A stretch of 64,000 nt of DNA from Lentibacillus halodurans (GTDB lineage Bacteria > Bacillota > Bacilli > Bacillales > Amphibacillaceae). The position numbers and the translations under genes are program-made. Where the stretch lies: positions 213,200 to 277,199 of the forward strand of contig NZ_FOJW01000003.1 in NCBI RefSeq assembly GCF_900112045.1. The letters are read 5' to 3'. Below are positions 17,798-26,519 of the stretch, piece by piece. Within the stretch, counting starts at the first letter, position 1; every line of letters begins with the position of its first letter. A model generated the notes under the pieces. It did no database searches. It saw only the letters and a list, made by a program, of their open reading frames with translations, and was not told where the DNA came from.

Positions 17798-17895
17798 CAT
17801 GCATTAATGGGGAAGAGGCTGTATACTTGTCTTTGCTTTTTCTTATTTTTGTTATAAAATAAGGGCTGGATGTAGAGGTGAAGGGAGATACAGCG

Positions 17896-18207
17896 TTGAT
17901 CCAATTTATTGTTTCTATTTTATTGTTTTTTGTTATATTTTTTGGTCTGGCATTTATATTAAACATGCTATTACGTCGTACATGGCTGCTGGCGGTTATT
18001 TATCCGTTCATTGTTTTAATCATTGTTGATGACATTTCCACTGTGGAATATTTTACATCGCCGGGGGAATCATTTGCGCAAGCTTTCTCCAGATTAACCA
18101 ACATAACTGCTGCGGATATAACGATTCTTCTGGCGGGTTTTATCGGGACAATTGTTTCCGGTTTTGTAATCAGATTGTTACGCAGAAGCGGGTACCAAAT
18201 GTTTTAA
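17896..18207 (+). CDS. yuiB: YuiB family membrane protein (103 aa)
   Basis: Three hydrophobic helices (residues ~3-25, 31-50 and 73-95) and an RLLRRSGYQMF end, matching YuiB of B. subtilis, which also follows the NADH dehydrogenase yumB. TTG 17896 (MIQFIVSILLFF) is 8 bp after GGGAG; GTG 17878 is possible but overlaps no site. Function unknown. Confidence 0.75.
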   Translation: MIQFIVSILLFFVIFFGLAFILNMLLRRTWLLAVIYPFIVLIIVDDISTVEYFTSPGESFAQAFSRLTNITAADITILLAGFIGTIVSGFVIRLLRRSGYQMF

Positions 18208-18232
18208 TGATCGACTGCCGACTGCCGCAGAA

Positions 18233-18937
18233 CGAAGCCGGGACAAAAGTATATTAGCCAAAGATACATCCGAACGATGATTCCACTATGATGGGAACAG
18301 TTCGGATTTATCTTTTGAGGGATGTTTGAAAATTTATTGCGAATGATCGATAAACGGAGAAGTCACTTGGTCTTAGATTTGCTTTTTTCCATGCTTTTGT
18401 TGGTGAATGCATGATTGTCGCTGCGGAAAAATACGCCCTTTCCGGGGCACAGCCTCAGCTAACTTTGGTAAGAAAACCACTTGGCAAAGTGGATCTTCCT
18501 CGCGCTATTCCCCCAGGCGTGTTGCACTTTTCCGCAGCTTAGAATCGTGTTCTCATAAGGTGACAGCAAGTTCAATCAATATCGTTCTATAAAGTTCTTT
18601 TCTTCCAACCATCAGCACCCAACATGAGCGAAAGCAGCATACGGAGACTCCTATGGGAACAGCACGAGCCGAAGACCCCGCACGGAAGAGGTCTTTGCTT
18701 TCCGAGAAGGCTGAGGCCGTGCCCATGGAAAGCGCAGTATGCTGCTGGAGCGAATGATCGCACGCCACTAACATCAGAATGGAAGGAAGGCTGCACCAAG
18801 ACAAATTGTCACGCGTTCGCAGTCTTTATCAACGATGAATAAGGATGTAACTGTTTGAAAAAGTCAAATGCTGCATTTCCTGCCCTGTCTGTAATCTTCG
18901 TCTTTAGCGTGGAAAGTTTTCATTGTGTCCAGCCTCT
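18233..18937 (+). repeat. large structured repeat, copy A (~700 bp)
   Basis: First of three copies. The ends are inverted: AAGCCGGGACA at 18235 and TGTCCAGCCTC at 18926. Inside, in order: a hairpin ATCCGAAC/GTTCGGAT (18268-18308), a long dyad GCTGCGGAAAA/TTTTCCGCAGC (18420-18539) enclosing CCACTTGGCAAAGTGG, and a second long dyad CAGCATAC/GTATGCTG (18635-18745) enclosing GGGAACAGCACGAGCCGAAG and GGCTGAGGCCGTGCCC. Short open frames on both strands are not shared as proteins between copies. Probably noncoding. Lies between yuiB and yuiC. Confidence 0.85.
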
Positions 18938-19144
18938 TTTTTACTGGTTTTTATGATAGCTGTTTGACCTCTTTGTTCAAGGATGTGTGGTTTAATATTC
19001 AGAAATATATTTAAAATTGAAACGTATATAAATATATTATTTGGTAACACTGTCCAAGTAGGCAGTCATCAGATTGACGGTTGCAGGAACTTCTATTGCA
19101 GACCGTTTTTTCAAAATTAGCATGCTGCCGGAAAGGTGTTATCA

Positions 19145-19840
19145 TTGAATACGATTATTGTGTTGAAAAGGACTGTGATGACGCTCTTGTTTTTGGGAGC
19201 TTTCTTTGTAACGTTATCGTCCATTTCAAATGTTACGATTACAGATGTGCAGGCCTGGGCAATTGAAGGTGAAAAACAGGCTTCTTCAGCCTCAACAACC
19301 CACGGTAAAGCCGAGCAAAGAGAAGTAGCTTTAAAGGATAAGAAATTGAATACAATCAACCAGCAGAAACGATATATTTCCAGTGATCATATTGAAGGAC
19401 CGAAAACACTGGAGGAATATGTGAATACGGATCAATATCCCAGTGCTACCGTTGTGGCAACAGGATATACGGCCGGTGAGGAGTCAACTGGTAAAACATC
19501 TGATCATCCACATTATGGTATAACGTATTCTGGTGTAAAAGTGAAACGAGACTTATATTCTACCATTGCGGCGGATTTGGACATTTATCCGATTGGGACG
19601 ATTATGTTTATCCCCGGTTATGGATATGGTGTTGTTGCGGATAAAGGCAGTGCCATTAATGGGGACAAAATCGATTTATACTATGAAACGGTGGAAGATG
19701 TCTATTCAGAATGGGGCAAAAAAGAAGTCGAAGTTTACATTATTGAAAAAGGTGACGGTAATCTGACCGAAGAAGTGTTAAACAATCTGAATGAGAATGA
19801 AGCTATGCAAGTTTTCCGGAATCAAATCATCAAAAGTTAA
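19145..19840 (+). CDS. yuiC: YuiC-like 3D-domain secreted protein (231 aa)
   Basis: An N-terminal hydrophobic segment (residues ~13-30, signal peptide or anchor), a linker rich in Lys/Gln/Ser, then a 3D domain (three conserved Asp) at about residues 95-210 with [17 protein letters not shown] and [19 protein letters not shown]. subtilis YuiC is a Sps/Rpf-like muralytic transglycosylase with this fold, so wall remodelling outside the cell is likely. Start TTG 19145 follows GAAAGGTG; GTG 19136 is inside that site. The gene is bracketed by direct copies of the large repeat. Confidence 0.85.
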   Translation: MNTIIVLKRTVMTLLFLGAFFVTLSSISNVTITDVQAWAIEGEKQASSASTTHGKAEQREVALKDKKLNTINQQKRYISSDHIEGPKTLEEYVNTDQYPSATVVATGYTAGEESTGKTSDHPHYGITYSGVKVKRDLYSTIAADLDIYPIGTIMFIPGYGYGVVADKGSAINGDKIDLYYETVEDVYSEWGKKEVEVYIIEKGDGNLTEEVLNNLNENEAMQVFRNQIIKS

Positions 19841-19878
19841 AAGATCAAAAGCGGGAACGCCCATCATATCCTAAAATC

Positions 19879-20562
19879 AAAGAGGCTGGAACAAAAGTAT
19901 ATTAGCCAAAGATAAATCCGAACGGTGATTCCACTATGATGGGAACGGTTCGGACTTATCTTTTGAGGGATGTTTGAACATTTGTTGCGCATGATCCATT
20001 AACGGAGAAGTAACTTGGTTTCTTGCTTCCATGCTTTTGTTGGTGAGTGTATGATGGTCGCTGCGAAAAAATACGCCCTTTCCAGGGGCACGACCGCAGC
20101 TAACGTTGCCAAGAAAACCACTTGGCAAAGTGGATCTTCGGCTTGCGCTGTTCCCCCAGGTGTCGCATTTTTCCGCAGCTTAGAATCGTGTTCTCATCAG
20201 GTGACAGCAAGGTTAATGAATATCGTTCTATAAGTTCTTTTCTTCCAACAATCAGCACCCCAACATGAGCTCCGGCAGCATACGGAGACGCCTATGGGAA
20301 CAGCACGAGTCGAAGACCCCGCAGGAAAGAAGTCTTTGCTTTCCAAGGTGCCAATGGAAAGCGCAGTATGCTGCCGGAGCGAATGATCGCTCGCAACTAA
20401 CATGAGAATGGAAGGAAGGCTGCACCAAGACAAACTGTCAAGCGTTCGCAGTCGTTATCAACAATGAATAAAGATGTGACTGTTGAAAAAGTAAAATGCT
20501 GCCCTTCCTGCCCCTGTAATCGTTCGTCTTTAGCGTGGAAAATTTTAATTGTGTCTCAGCTC
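19879..20562 (+). repeat. large structured repeat, copy B (~685 bp)
   Basis: Same orientation and order of parts as copy A: left end AGAGGCTGGAACA, hairpin ATCCGAAC/GTTCGGAC-like at 19916-19956, first long dyad around 20059-20180, second long dyad CAGCATAC/GTATGCTG at 20275-20374, right end TGTCTCAGCTC. It has small indels relative to copy A (for example a shorter segment at 20341-20355). Lies between yuiC and yuiD. Confidence 0.85.
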
Positions 20563-20600
20563 TTCTGCATGAATAAAAACAATGTGTGTTAAAGTCGATC

Positions 20601-21077
20601 TTACGGGAAGAACTGTTTAAGGAAGAAAGCAATAGCTACCCCGGACAATCCGCCAAAAAACACTTCGATGGGCTGATGTCCGAGAAGCTCTTTCAGTTCT
20701 TTTCGTTTTTGATATACTTCTTTTTGATTCCAGTCTTTCGCGCCTTCTACGAAGATTTGAAAGTCCTTCACTAATTGATTGATCACAATCGCCTGTTCAC
20801 CCGCCTGCCTGCGCACACCGGAAGCGTCAAACATGATAATCACACTAAAAATGGCTGATATGGCAAACATCGTCGAATCAACGCCTTCCATAATACCGAC
20901 CCCAGTCGTCAGTGCAGAAACCGCGGCCGAGTGACTGCTTGGCATTCCACCTGTAGAGAAAGCTAATCCCGGTTTAAATTCCCTTGTTGCAATCAGCCGG
21001 ATTGGAATTTTGATCAATTGAGCAAAGACAATGGCGAATAATGCTGCCCAAAACGGGAAGTTTGCAAAAAAGTCCAT
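20601..21077 (-). CDS. yuiD: divergent PAP2-family membrane phosphatase-like protein, YuiD type (158 aa)
   Basis: Acid-phosphatase/vanadium-haloperoxidase-related integral membrane protein of the DUF212 group. GGMPSSHSAAVSAL near residue 42 holds the conserved Ser-His, and HQPIEVFFGGLSGV near residue 133 the second His. About four membrane segments. Matches YuiD of Bacillus by sequence and neighbourhood. Substrate unknown. AGAGAGGAT precedes the start on its strand. Confidence 0.85.
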   Translation of the reverse strand: MDFFANFPFWAALFAIVFAQLIKIPIRLIATREFKPGLAFSTGGMPSSHSAAVSALTTGVGIMEGVDSTMFAISAIFSVIIMFDASGVRRQAGEQAIVINQLVKDFQIFVEGAKDWNQKEVYQKRKELKELLGHQPIEVFFGGLSGVAIAFFLKQFFP

Positions 21078-21254
21078 GAATGAGGAACATCCTCTCTGTT
21101 GCTGTTGCAGTATACAGTGTTACCATTATATAAAATGGTAACAACATAATCGGTTCAAATGTGTAATGTCATTTTAGCATAACCGGTATACATTTTAATA
21201 AGGAAAGGATATTCCGTTCAGATATCTTTTTGTTTTTTCCATGATCTTCAATGT

Positions 21255-21854
21255 TCAGGAAGCTTTTGCCGTTGACATCCATCTTGACGGGACACGTTTT
21301 GCAAGGCTCACCATAAATACAGCAGCCAAACAGGCTAACCCTGTATCTTTAATCAGAAAAGGAATCATACTAGACCATGCAAGGGCATAGGAAATCTGGA
21401 GTTCAAGCCAGGTATTCATGGCTAAATACATGTAAGTTACCCCGATACCATAGTTACAAATCAGGCCGACAACGGCTGCTAGTGTATACATTGGTAATGA
21501 TGGCTTTTTAATTCGTTCGGCAATCAGCCCTGCAAAAAAAGCCACGAATATAAAGGAAATAATGAATCCGCCGGTCGGGGATATGAGTTGCATTGCGCCT
21601 GCCTTCATTTGTGAAAAGACCGGAACGCCTGCAACACCAACCAAAATATATGTAATCATAGCGAAACTTCCCAGTCTTTTGCCAAGCATCAACCCCGCGA
21701 TGGTGGCGAAAAACGTCTGCAAGGATAGCGGGACAGTCGCACCTCCGATTGGTACTGCAAGCATCGGAAACCAGACCGCAATGTTAGCACCGATGGCCAT
21801 CAGACATACGAACACTGCACCAAATGTTAAATCGATTGTACGAAATTTCGTCAT
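21255..21854 (-). CDS. bioY: biotin ECF transporter S component (199 aa)
   Basis: BioY membrane protein that binds biotin and works with the shared EcfA/A'/T energising module. Six hydrophobic segments. BioY hallmarks are VPISLQTF-like VPLSLQTFFATIAGLMLGKRLG near residues 42-63 and SPTGGFIISFIFVAFFAGL near residue 90. AAAGGAGGTAAC lies before the ATG. No biotin biosynthesis genes are visible in the window, which suggests reliance on uptake, but the rest of the genome is not seen. Confidence 0.9.
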   Translation of the reverse strand: MTKFRTIDLTFGAVFVCLMAIGANIAVWFPMLAVPIGGATVPLSLQTFFATIAGLMLGKRLGSFAMITYILVGVAGVPVFSQMKAGAMQLISPTGGFIISFIFVAFFAGLIAERIKKPSLPMYTLAAVVGLICNYGIGVTYMYLAMNTWLELQISYALAWSSMIPFLIKDTGLACLAAVFMVSLAKRVPSRWMSTAKAS

Positions 21855-21933
21855 AAGTTACCTCCTTTTATATAAGATAATAGATTGAACTTATTCAATT
21901 GTCAACCTATTTTTAATTCGGTTTACAATTATG

Positions 21934-21976
21934 GTAAAAAAACAGCCTCTTACTAGAAAGACTATTCAGGCTGTAT
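21934..21976 (-). terminator. terminator on the minus strand, downstream of deoD and its repeat
   Basis: Read on the minus strand, ACAGCC pairs with GGCTGT around a 21-nt loop, then TTTTTTT. The distance from the deoD stop is taken up by repeat copy 2. Confidence 0.6.
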
Positions 21977-21991
21977 TATTTTATTCCACCT

Positions 21992-22163
21992 TAACTGGCA
22001 GTAGGAACCCCGTTTGAGCAATTAAGTCAAGCCATAGGTGGTAAGTTGGGATCAACTGTCGGGCCGGCTATGTTCGTCACGTCCTGTGCGACGTAGATGT
22101 CCGATTCTGTTCAACTAATCATTCAGTGAAAAACCATCTCGCTGAATGAAGTTCACTTTATTG
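21992..22163 (-). repeat. short interspersed repeat, copy 2
   Basis: Inverted relative to copy 1. It contains AACTGGCAGTAGGAAC at its left, GTTCGTCACGTCCTGTGCGAC in the middle, and CGCTGAATGAAGTTCACTTT at its right edge. The right edge supplies the stop codon of deoD (TGA within AAGTGAACTTCATTC on the minus strand). Confidence 0.7.
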
Positions 22164-22860
22164 CTGTGTCCAGTGCGACTTCCATCATGTCATGAAATGT
22201 TGTCTGGCGTTCTTCAGCTGTTGTCTCTTCACCAGTCAGGATGTGATCGGATACTGTCAGAACCGTGAGTGCCTGACGGTTAAATTTAGCAGCAAGTGTG
22301 TAGAGTGCTGTCGTCTCCATTTCAATTGCCAGTACCTTATAACGTGCCAACAGCTCATTTATTTGTTTTGCATTGTCACGGTAAAATGTATCACTTGTGA
22401 AGACATTGCCGACAAGCAGATTCAATCCTTGTTCTTTTCCGGTATCGTATGCATTTTTGAGTAGCTCAAAATCGGCCAGGGGAGCATAGTCAATTCCGTC
22501 GAAAATCATGCGGTTCATTTGGGAATCGGTTGTAGCCCCCTGTGCCAGAATAACATCACGGACTTTAACATCATTTTGAATAGCCCCACACGTACCGACA
22601 CGGATTAATTTTTGTACGTCATATTCCTGAATTAATTCATTGACATAAATTGAGATGGATGGAACACCCATGCCGGTTCCCTGGACAGACACTCGTTCAC
22701 CTTTATAGGTACCGGTGAAACCATACATACCACGTACTTGATTGTATTGTGTAACATCTTCCAAAAAAGTTTCTGCGATAAACTTTGCTCTCAGCGGGTC
22801 ACCAGGCAATAAAATTTTGTCAGCGATGTCCTCTTTTTTCGCACCAATATGTACACTCAT
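22153..22860 (-). CDS. deoD: purine-nucleoside phosphorylase, DeoD type (235 aa)
   Basis: Hexameric PNP that splits purine (deoxy)nucleosides with phosphate for salvage. Features are [20 protein letters not shown] at the start, [16 protein letters not shown] near residue 64, RVGTCGAIQ near residue 86, [11 protein letters not shown] near residue 178, and SDHILTGE near residue 203 (catalytic Asp). Start ATG 22860 is 6 bp after AGGAGGCG. Its last codon and stop coincide with the edge of the short interspersed repeat, with no loss of normal length. Confidence 0.95.
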   Translation of the reverse strand: MSVHIGAKKEDIADKILLPGDPLRAKFIAETFLEDVTQYNQVRGMYGFTGTYKGERVSVQGTGMGVPSISIYVNELIQEYDVQKLIRVGTCGAIQNDVKVRDVILAQGATTDSQMNRMIFDGIDYAPLADFELLKNAYDTGKEQGLNLLVGNVFTSDTFYRDNAKQINELLARYKVLAIEMETTALYTLAAKFNRQALTVLTVSDHILTGEETTAEERQTTFHDMMEVALDTAIK

Positions 22861-22962
22861 ACGATTCGCCTCCTGCATACAAATTCATATAAAATAACGT
22901 TATCATATTGGTTTTCCTAAAACAAATTTCACGAAATTAACACAGAATTCGTTGCATTTTTA

Positions 22963-22991
22963 TTTCAAAAATCATGATTATTGTATATAAT
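22963..22991 (+). promoter_or_regulatory. probable sigma-A promoter of the HPr gene
   Basis: TATAAT at 22986-22991 with TTTCAA as a weak -35 at 22963-22968 (17-bp spacing), 72 bp before the ORF. Confidence 0.45.
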
Positions 22992-23062
22992 ATTGTTGTA
23001 TAGTATTTCTTGATGAACGGAATACATACGATAGGAATTTATTTTTGGAAGGATGAAAAGGA

Positions 23063-23326
23063 ATGCAGGAAAAAACATTTACAATTACAGCGGATACTGG
23101 GGTCCATGCACGTCCGGCGACATTATTGGTAAATAAAGCAGGACAGTTCGAATCAGAAATTGAAATTTCATATAATGGTAAGGACGTTAACCTTAAATCA
23201 ATCATGGGTGTTATGTCTTTGGGGATTCCTAAAGGTGCGGAAGTTAAAATCACCGCAACAGGCGGCGATGAGGCTGAAGCAATTCAAGGTGTTACCGAAG
23301 TTATGAATGAACACTTGGGTGAATAA
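23063..23326 (+). CDS. ptsH: HPr phosphocarrier protein (87 aa)
   Basis: Phosphotransferase-system carrier. His15 in TGVHARPAT is the site phosphorylated by enzyme I, and Ser46 in [11 protein letters not shown] is the HprK site used for carbon catabolite control through CcpA. Because His15 is present it is true HPr rather than Crh, which has Gln at this place. The gene stands alone: no ptsI follows, and a terminator lies 54 bp after the stop. GGAAGGATGAAAAGGA precedes the ATG. Confidence 0.93.
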   Translation: MQEKTFTITADTGVHARPATLLVNKAGQFESEIEISYNGKDVNLKSIMGVMSLGIPKGAEVKITATGGDEAEAIQGVTEVMNEHLGE

Positions 23327-23379
23327 TGACCGCATCGGAAAAAGATCCTGCATGCGTGATTTTTGCCTGAATGGAAATG

Positions 23380-23420
23380 GTGGAGCTGCCGATGGGTGCC
23401 CGCCAGCTCCACTTTTTTTT
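23380..23420 (+). terminator. terminator after ptsH
   Basis: GTGGAGCTG pairs with CAGCTCCAC around a 15-nt loop, followed by eight T. Confidence 0.9.
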
Positions 23421-23433
23421 AGTACCAAACCTG

Positions 23434-23488
23434 AAACCCGGCGTCCGGTATCTGAGTTGTGAGGAACCGAAGTTTTAGCCGGGTTTTT
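23434..23488. terminator. dyad between ptsH and kapB
   Basis: AAACCCGGC and GCCGGGTTTTT with a ~35-nt loop; lies at the 3' end of the minus-strand kapB gene and may end it. Confidence 0.5.
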
Positions 23489-23881
23489 CTATTTATAATA
23501 GCTTTTCGTATAAGTATGCTGTTCCAGTTCTTCAATTTGCTTCAGTGACTGCTGATTGAAGGCCGTATCTTTTTGGGATAGCTGCTGTTTAATCGCAGCA
23601 ACTGCTTCCTGCAGTGATGTTTGATAATCGGGAAGTTCACCGTCAAAACGTTTGACAGCGGATTTAACGACGTTCATTTTTTCGTAGCGGGCGAGTGCTT
23701 TTCGTACTTGGAAGAAGACTCCCTCCGTTTCACCGGGATTATGCAGGTCACCTTGCATAGGGTGTTTTACAACGGCATGAACTTTTACCAAATAGCGTTC
23801 ACCGCGATCCTCCATTACTTCGCCAATGTATTTTCCTGAATTATATTTTACTTGAACAATGTCTCCAATGGAAACTGCCAT
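23489..23881 (-). CDS. kapB: kinase-associated protein KapB (130 aa)
   Basis: An SH3-like beta domain at residues 1-75 (IGDIVQVKYNSGKYIGEV, YLVKVHAVVKHP, NPGETEGVFFQVRKAL) followed by a helical tail. Matches KapB, which in B. subtilis is needed for the KinB input to the sporulation phosphorelay. No kinB lies beside it here, unlike B. subtilis. AAAGGAGG precedes the ATG. Confidence 0.88.
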   Translation of the reverse strand: MAVSIGDIVQVKYNSGKYIGEVMEDRGERYLVKVHAVVKHPMQGDLHNPGETEGVFFQVRKALARYEKMNVVKSAVKRFDGELPDYQTSLQEAVAAIKQQLSQKDTAFNQQSLKQIEELEQHTYTKSYYK

Positions 23882-23950
23882 TTCACGTAACCTCCTTTAA
23901 TACCATTGTGCCAAATTTTGTGCGGATTCGGCAATTGTCAGGTTTCTGTT

Positions 23951-23978
23951 TTGGCATGTATTTGATGGATGCTATAAT
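23951..23978 (+). promoter_or_regulatory. sigma-A promoter
   Basis: TTGGCA (23951-23956), 16-bp spacer, TATAAT (23973-23978). It lies 26 bp before the small membrane-protein gene and shows that the upstream in-frame extension of that ORF is not translated. Confidence 0.75.
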
Positions 23979-24003
23979 CAAGACAAAGGACGTGATTGAA
24001 TAT

Positions 24004-24186
24004 ATGGGTATGGAATTTCTTTACTTTCCGGAAGATAAGACAGAATATCTACCCGCTGTCATCATACTGATTGTCTTTATGATTGGTGCCGGCATAGTCA
24101 TGTATTATTTTATAAAAAATTCCAGAAAAGAAGCGGAAAAAGTGAATAAGCAATATCAGCAAAATATAAATGAAAATCAGGATTGA
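24004..24186 (+). CDS. small single-pass membrane protein (60 aa)
   Basis: ATG 24004 follows AAAGGACGTGATT, a near-perfect ribosome site. One membrane helix (residues ~16-38) with a basic cytosolic tail (KNSRKEAEKVNKQYQQN). It has its own promoter and terminator, so it is a separate transcription unit. Function unknown. Confidence 0.65.
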   Translation: MGMEFLYFPEDKTEYLPAVIILIVFMIGAGIVMYYFIKNSRKEAEKVNKQYQQNINENQD

Positions 24187-24224
24187 AAACAGGCTTATTT
24201 TAGCAATGGGCCTGTTTAATTTTT
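24187..24224 (+). terminator. terminator of the small membrane-protein gene
   Basis: AAACAGGC pairs with GCCTGTTT, followed by AATTTTT. Confidence 0.8.
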
Positions 24225-24273
24225 GCCTAAATGCAGATACTGAAACTAAAGCATCTGCAAAGGAGCAACATTC

Positions 24274-24849
24274 ATGAGGAAGATATTATTGGTCTTTTTA
24301 TTTATGTTATTAACTGCTTGTCAGGCAAATGACGAAACTTCTCGAACCGTTGAAATGTATAATTCATCTGGTGATATGATTGGCACTGTGATGCTGACTG
24401 AAGGGGATGACGGTGTTGATTTTAAAGTGAAGCTTGAGGGGCTGGAGCCTGGTTATCACGGTATGCATGTGCATGAATATCCAAAATGTGACGGACCGGA
24501 CTTCACGACTGCCGGGAATCATTTTAACCCGGATGGTAATGAGCATGGGCTAATGCACCCGGAAGGTTCACATCTTGGTGATTTGCCGAATATTGAAGCA
24601 GATCCGGACGGGCTTGTTGATGCTGAATTAATGCTTCCGGAAGCCACGCTGATGGACGGAAAAAAATCCCTGCTTAGTGGTGAAGGTACATCACTCATCA
24701 TCCATGAAGGAAAAGATGACGGGGTCAGTCAGCCTGGCGGAGATTCAGGTACCAGGATAGCATGCGGGATTATAGCCAAAGAGGAAAAGAAATCGGCAGA
24801 AACCCCGACAGATCCAACTGACTTTAATGAAGATCAATCAGAGAAATGA
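24274..24849 (+). CDS. sodC: Cu/Zn superoxide dismutase lipoprotein (191 aa)
   Basis: Lipobox LTAC near residue 14-17, so anchored outside the membrane. The SOD domain spans residues ~24-170. Metal ligands are all present: HVHEYPKC (two Cu His), GNHFNP (bridging His), HGLMHPEGSHLGDLPNI (Zn His and Asp), LIIHEGKDD (Cu His). The active-site Arg is in GTRIACG. It removes superoxide at the cell surface. Acidic, Thr/Pro-rich tail. AAAGGAG lies 8 bp before the ATG. Related to YojM of Bacillus but with an intact ligand set. Confidence 0.9.
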   Translation: MRKILLVFLFMLLTACQANDETSRTVEMYNSSGDMIGTVMLTEGDDGVDFKVKLEGLEPGYHGMHVHEYPKCDGPDFTTAGNHFNPDGNEHGLMHPEGSHLGDLPNIEADPDGLVDAELMLPEATLMDGKKSLLSGEGTSLIIHEGKDDGVSQPGGDSGTRIACGIIAKEEKKSAETPTDPTDFNEDQSEK

Positions 24850-24973
24850 CTATGCGCAGAAGACCATGGTTATCTTCAGTGATTTTCAGAAGAAACGGTT
24901 ATGAGCAGAGACAGGAAAAATCCGCAGAATAGCAAAAGTATCTGCAGAAAAATGGTTATATCACCCCGAAATA

Positions 24974-25020
24974 AAAATAGCAACGAAGGGTGATCCAGCC
25001 GAAATAGGATCCCCCTTCGT
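24974..25020 (-). terminator. terminator of patB
   Basis: On the minus strand, ACGAAGGGGGATCC pairs with GGATCACCCTTCGT (one bulge), followed by a T-rich tract, directly after the patB stop. Confidence 0.8.
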
Positions 25021-25024
25021 TTGG

Positions 25025-26191
25025 TTACTGGTTATTGACTGCCTCTATTATCCGTCTCATACCTTCTTCAAGTGTTTCCCGTGGACAGGCGATGTTCATA
25101 CGCATAAACAATTCGCCTTCTTCGCCATAGTCCACTCCGGCATTAAGACCAACTTTGGCTGTTTCATTCATGAATTTTTTCAGCGTTTGATTGTCCAATT
25201 GCAATTGACTGCAGTCGATCCACAGCAAATATGTACCTTCTGACCGGGTTACCAGCATATCCGTTTTTTCTTCAAACATGCTGGTTACATATTGTTTATG
25301 ATTCTGAAGCACGTCCCTGAGCTTATCAAGCCATTCTTCGCCATAGCGATAAGCAGCTTCCATTGCGGCGTTGCCCATTGTGTTGATCATGTGGTGACCT
25401 TGCTTTCCCAGTTGTTTATTCAAGGTCTCCCTTTTTTCTTTATCGGACGTAATGATATAGGATGCTTGCAACCCGGCCAGATTGAATGTCTTTGACGGGG
25501 ACATACATGTGATGGTCCGAGCGGCAATTTCATCTGACAGAGAAGCAATTGGAATATGGGTTTCGCCCGGATAAATCAGGTCTGCATGAATTTCATCTGA
25601 CAGGATCAGCACGTCATACTTTAGACACAGTCTCGCCATCTCCTGCAGCTCTTCTTTTTTCCACACACGTCCAACCGGATTATGCGGTGAACACAGGATA
25701 AAAGCCTTTACCCCTTGTTTCAATTTCTTCTCAAAGTCTGCAAAATCAATGTGGTAATAATGATTTTGCTGCTGAAGCGGATTTTTAATAACTTTTCGAT
25801 CGTGTGATTCAATCACACCGTAAAATGGTGTGTAAACAGGTGTTTGAATCAGGATGCTATCACCGGGTTCGGTAAAAGCCTGAACTGCCATATGCAGACT
25901 GGCAACGACACCGGGGCTGAAAGATAGCCATTCCGACTGGATATCCCAATTATGACGTTTGGAAACCCAGTTTATAATGGGATTTTTCACATCGTCATCA
26001 ATGATGGTGTACCCGTAAATACCATGTTTTGCACGTTCAATCAGTGCGTCATTGACAGCCTGTGGTGCCTGAAAATCCATATCAGCGACCCACATTGGGA
26101 CGACATCGTCTGCCTGAAAGACAGCTTTTCGCATATCCCATTTTACCGAGCGTGTATTTTTCCGATTATGTACTTTATCAAAAATCCCCAT
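25025..26191 (-). CDS. patB: PLP-dependent C-S lyase / aminotransferase, PatB type (388 aa)
   Basis: Fold-type I PLP enzyme of the MalY/PatB group (cystathionine beta-lyase). The start FDKVHNRKNTRSVKWD and MWVADMDFQAP near residue 34 are typical. PLP contacts: SDEIHADLIYPG near residue 197 and the Schiff-base Lys in SPSKTFNLAGLQ near residue 233. Full length. ATG 26191 follows AGGAGG; upstream residues of the longer frame are not conserved. In B. subtilis patB belongs to the same yug region. Confidence 0.92.
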   Translation of the reverse strand: MGIFDKVHNRKNTRSVKWDMRKAVFQADDVVPMWVADMDFQAPQAVNDALIERAKHGIYGYTIIDDDVKNPIINWVSKRHNWDIQSEWLSFSPGVVASLHMAVQAFTEPGDSILIQTPVYTPFYGVIESHDRKVIKNPLQQQNHYYHIDFADFEKKLKQGVKAFILCSPHNPVGRVWKKEELQEMARLCLKYDVLILSDEIHADLIYPGETHIPIASLSDEIAARTITCMSPSKTFNLAGLQASYIITSDKEKRETLNKQLGKQGHHMINTMGNAAMEAAYRYGEEWLDKLRDVLQNHKQYVTSMFEEKTDMLVTRSEGTYLLWIDCSQLQLDNQTLKKFMNETAKVGLNAGVDYGEEGELFMRMNIACPRETLEEGMRRIIEAVNNQ

Positions 26192-26278
26192 TGTCAACCT
26201 CCTACCAATAAAAGCTTCTTTCCTATTATATCGGAATGCTGTGCATAGGTTCAATTTTTTGAACACCTACCTGAACGC

Positions 26279-26312
26279 AAAAAAAAGCAAAGCGTCTGTA
26301 ACGCCTTGCTTA
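26279..26312 (-). terminator. terminator of pgi
   Basis: On the minus strand, AGCAAGGCGT pairs with ACGCTTTGCT (allowing one G-T pair and one mismatch) followed by a run of T. It lies about 210 bp past the pgi stop. Confidence 0.65.
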
Positions 26313-26519
26313 CAGGGGGAATACGAGAAAGTCTTACAGTTATAGTATTACCCCGTATTTAAAAATATAAACATGGCTTGACAAAAAAATTGATGTTTTT
26401 TATAACATCAGAAAGTATAGGCTATGATTGAACTTCGGCATCCGCTGGAAGACGAGAATGAGACTCGAGTGTTCCAAGCTGTTATGGTTATTATGCCATT
26501 TGTCATGATACATATTCGT

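Noticed and set aside
18407..18842. Open frames on both strands inside large repeat copy A
   Set aside because: Reading frames are not conserved in copies B and C, which carry indels; the conserved features are the dyads.
20015..20433. Open frames inside large repeat copy B
   Set aside because: Same reason; they are by-products of the repeat sequence.
21078..21254. Possible small RNA or gene between yuiD and bioY
   Set aside because: No frame with a ribosome site and no convincing hairpin; treated as an empty spacer.
23908..24003. Longer N-terminus for the small membrane protein
   Set aside because: The region contains a good promoter (TTGGCA-16-TATAAT) and a ribosome site just before ATG 24004.
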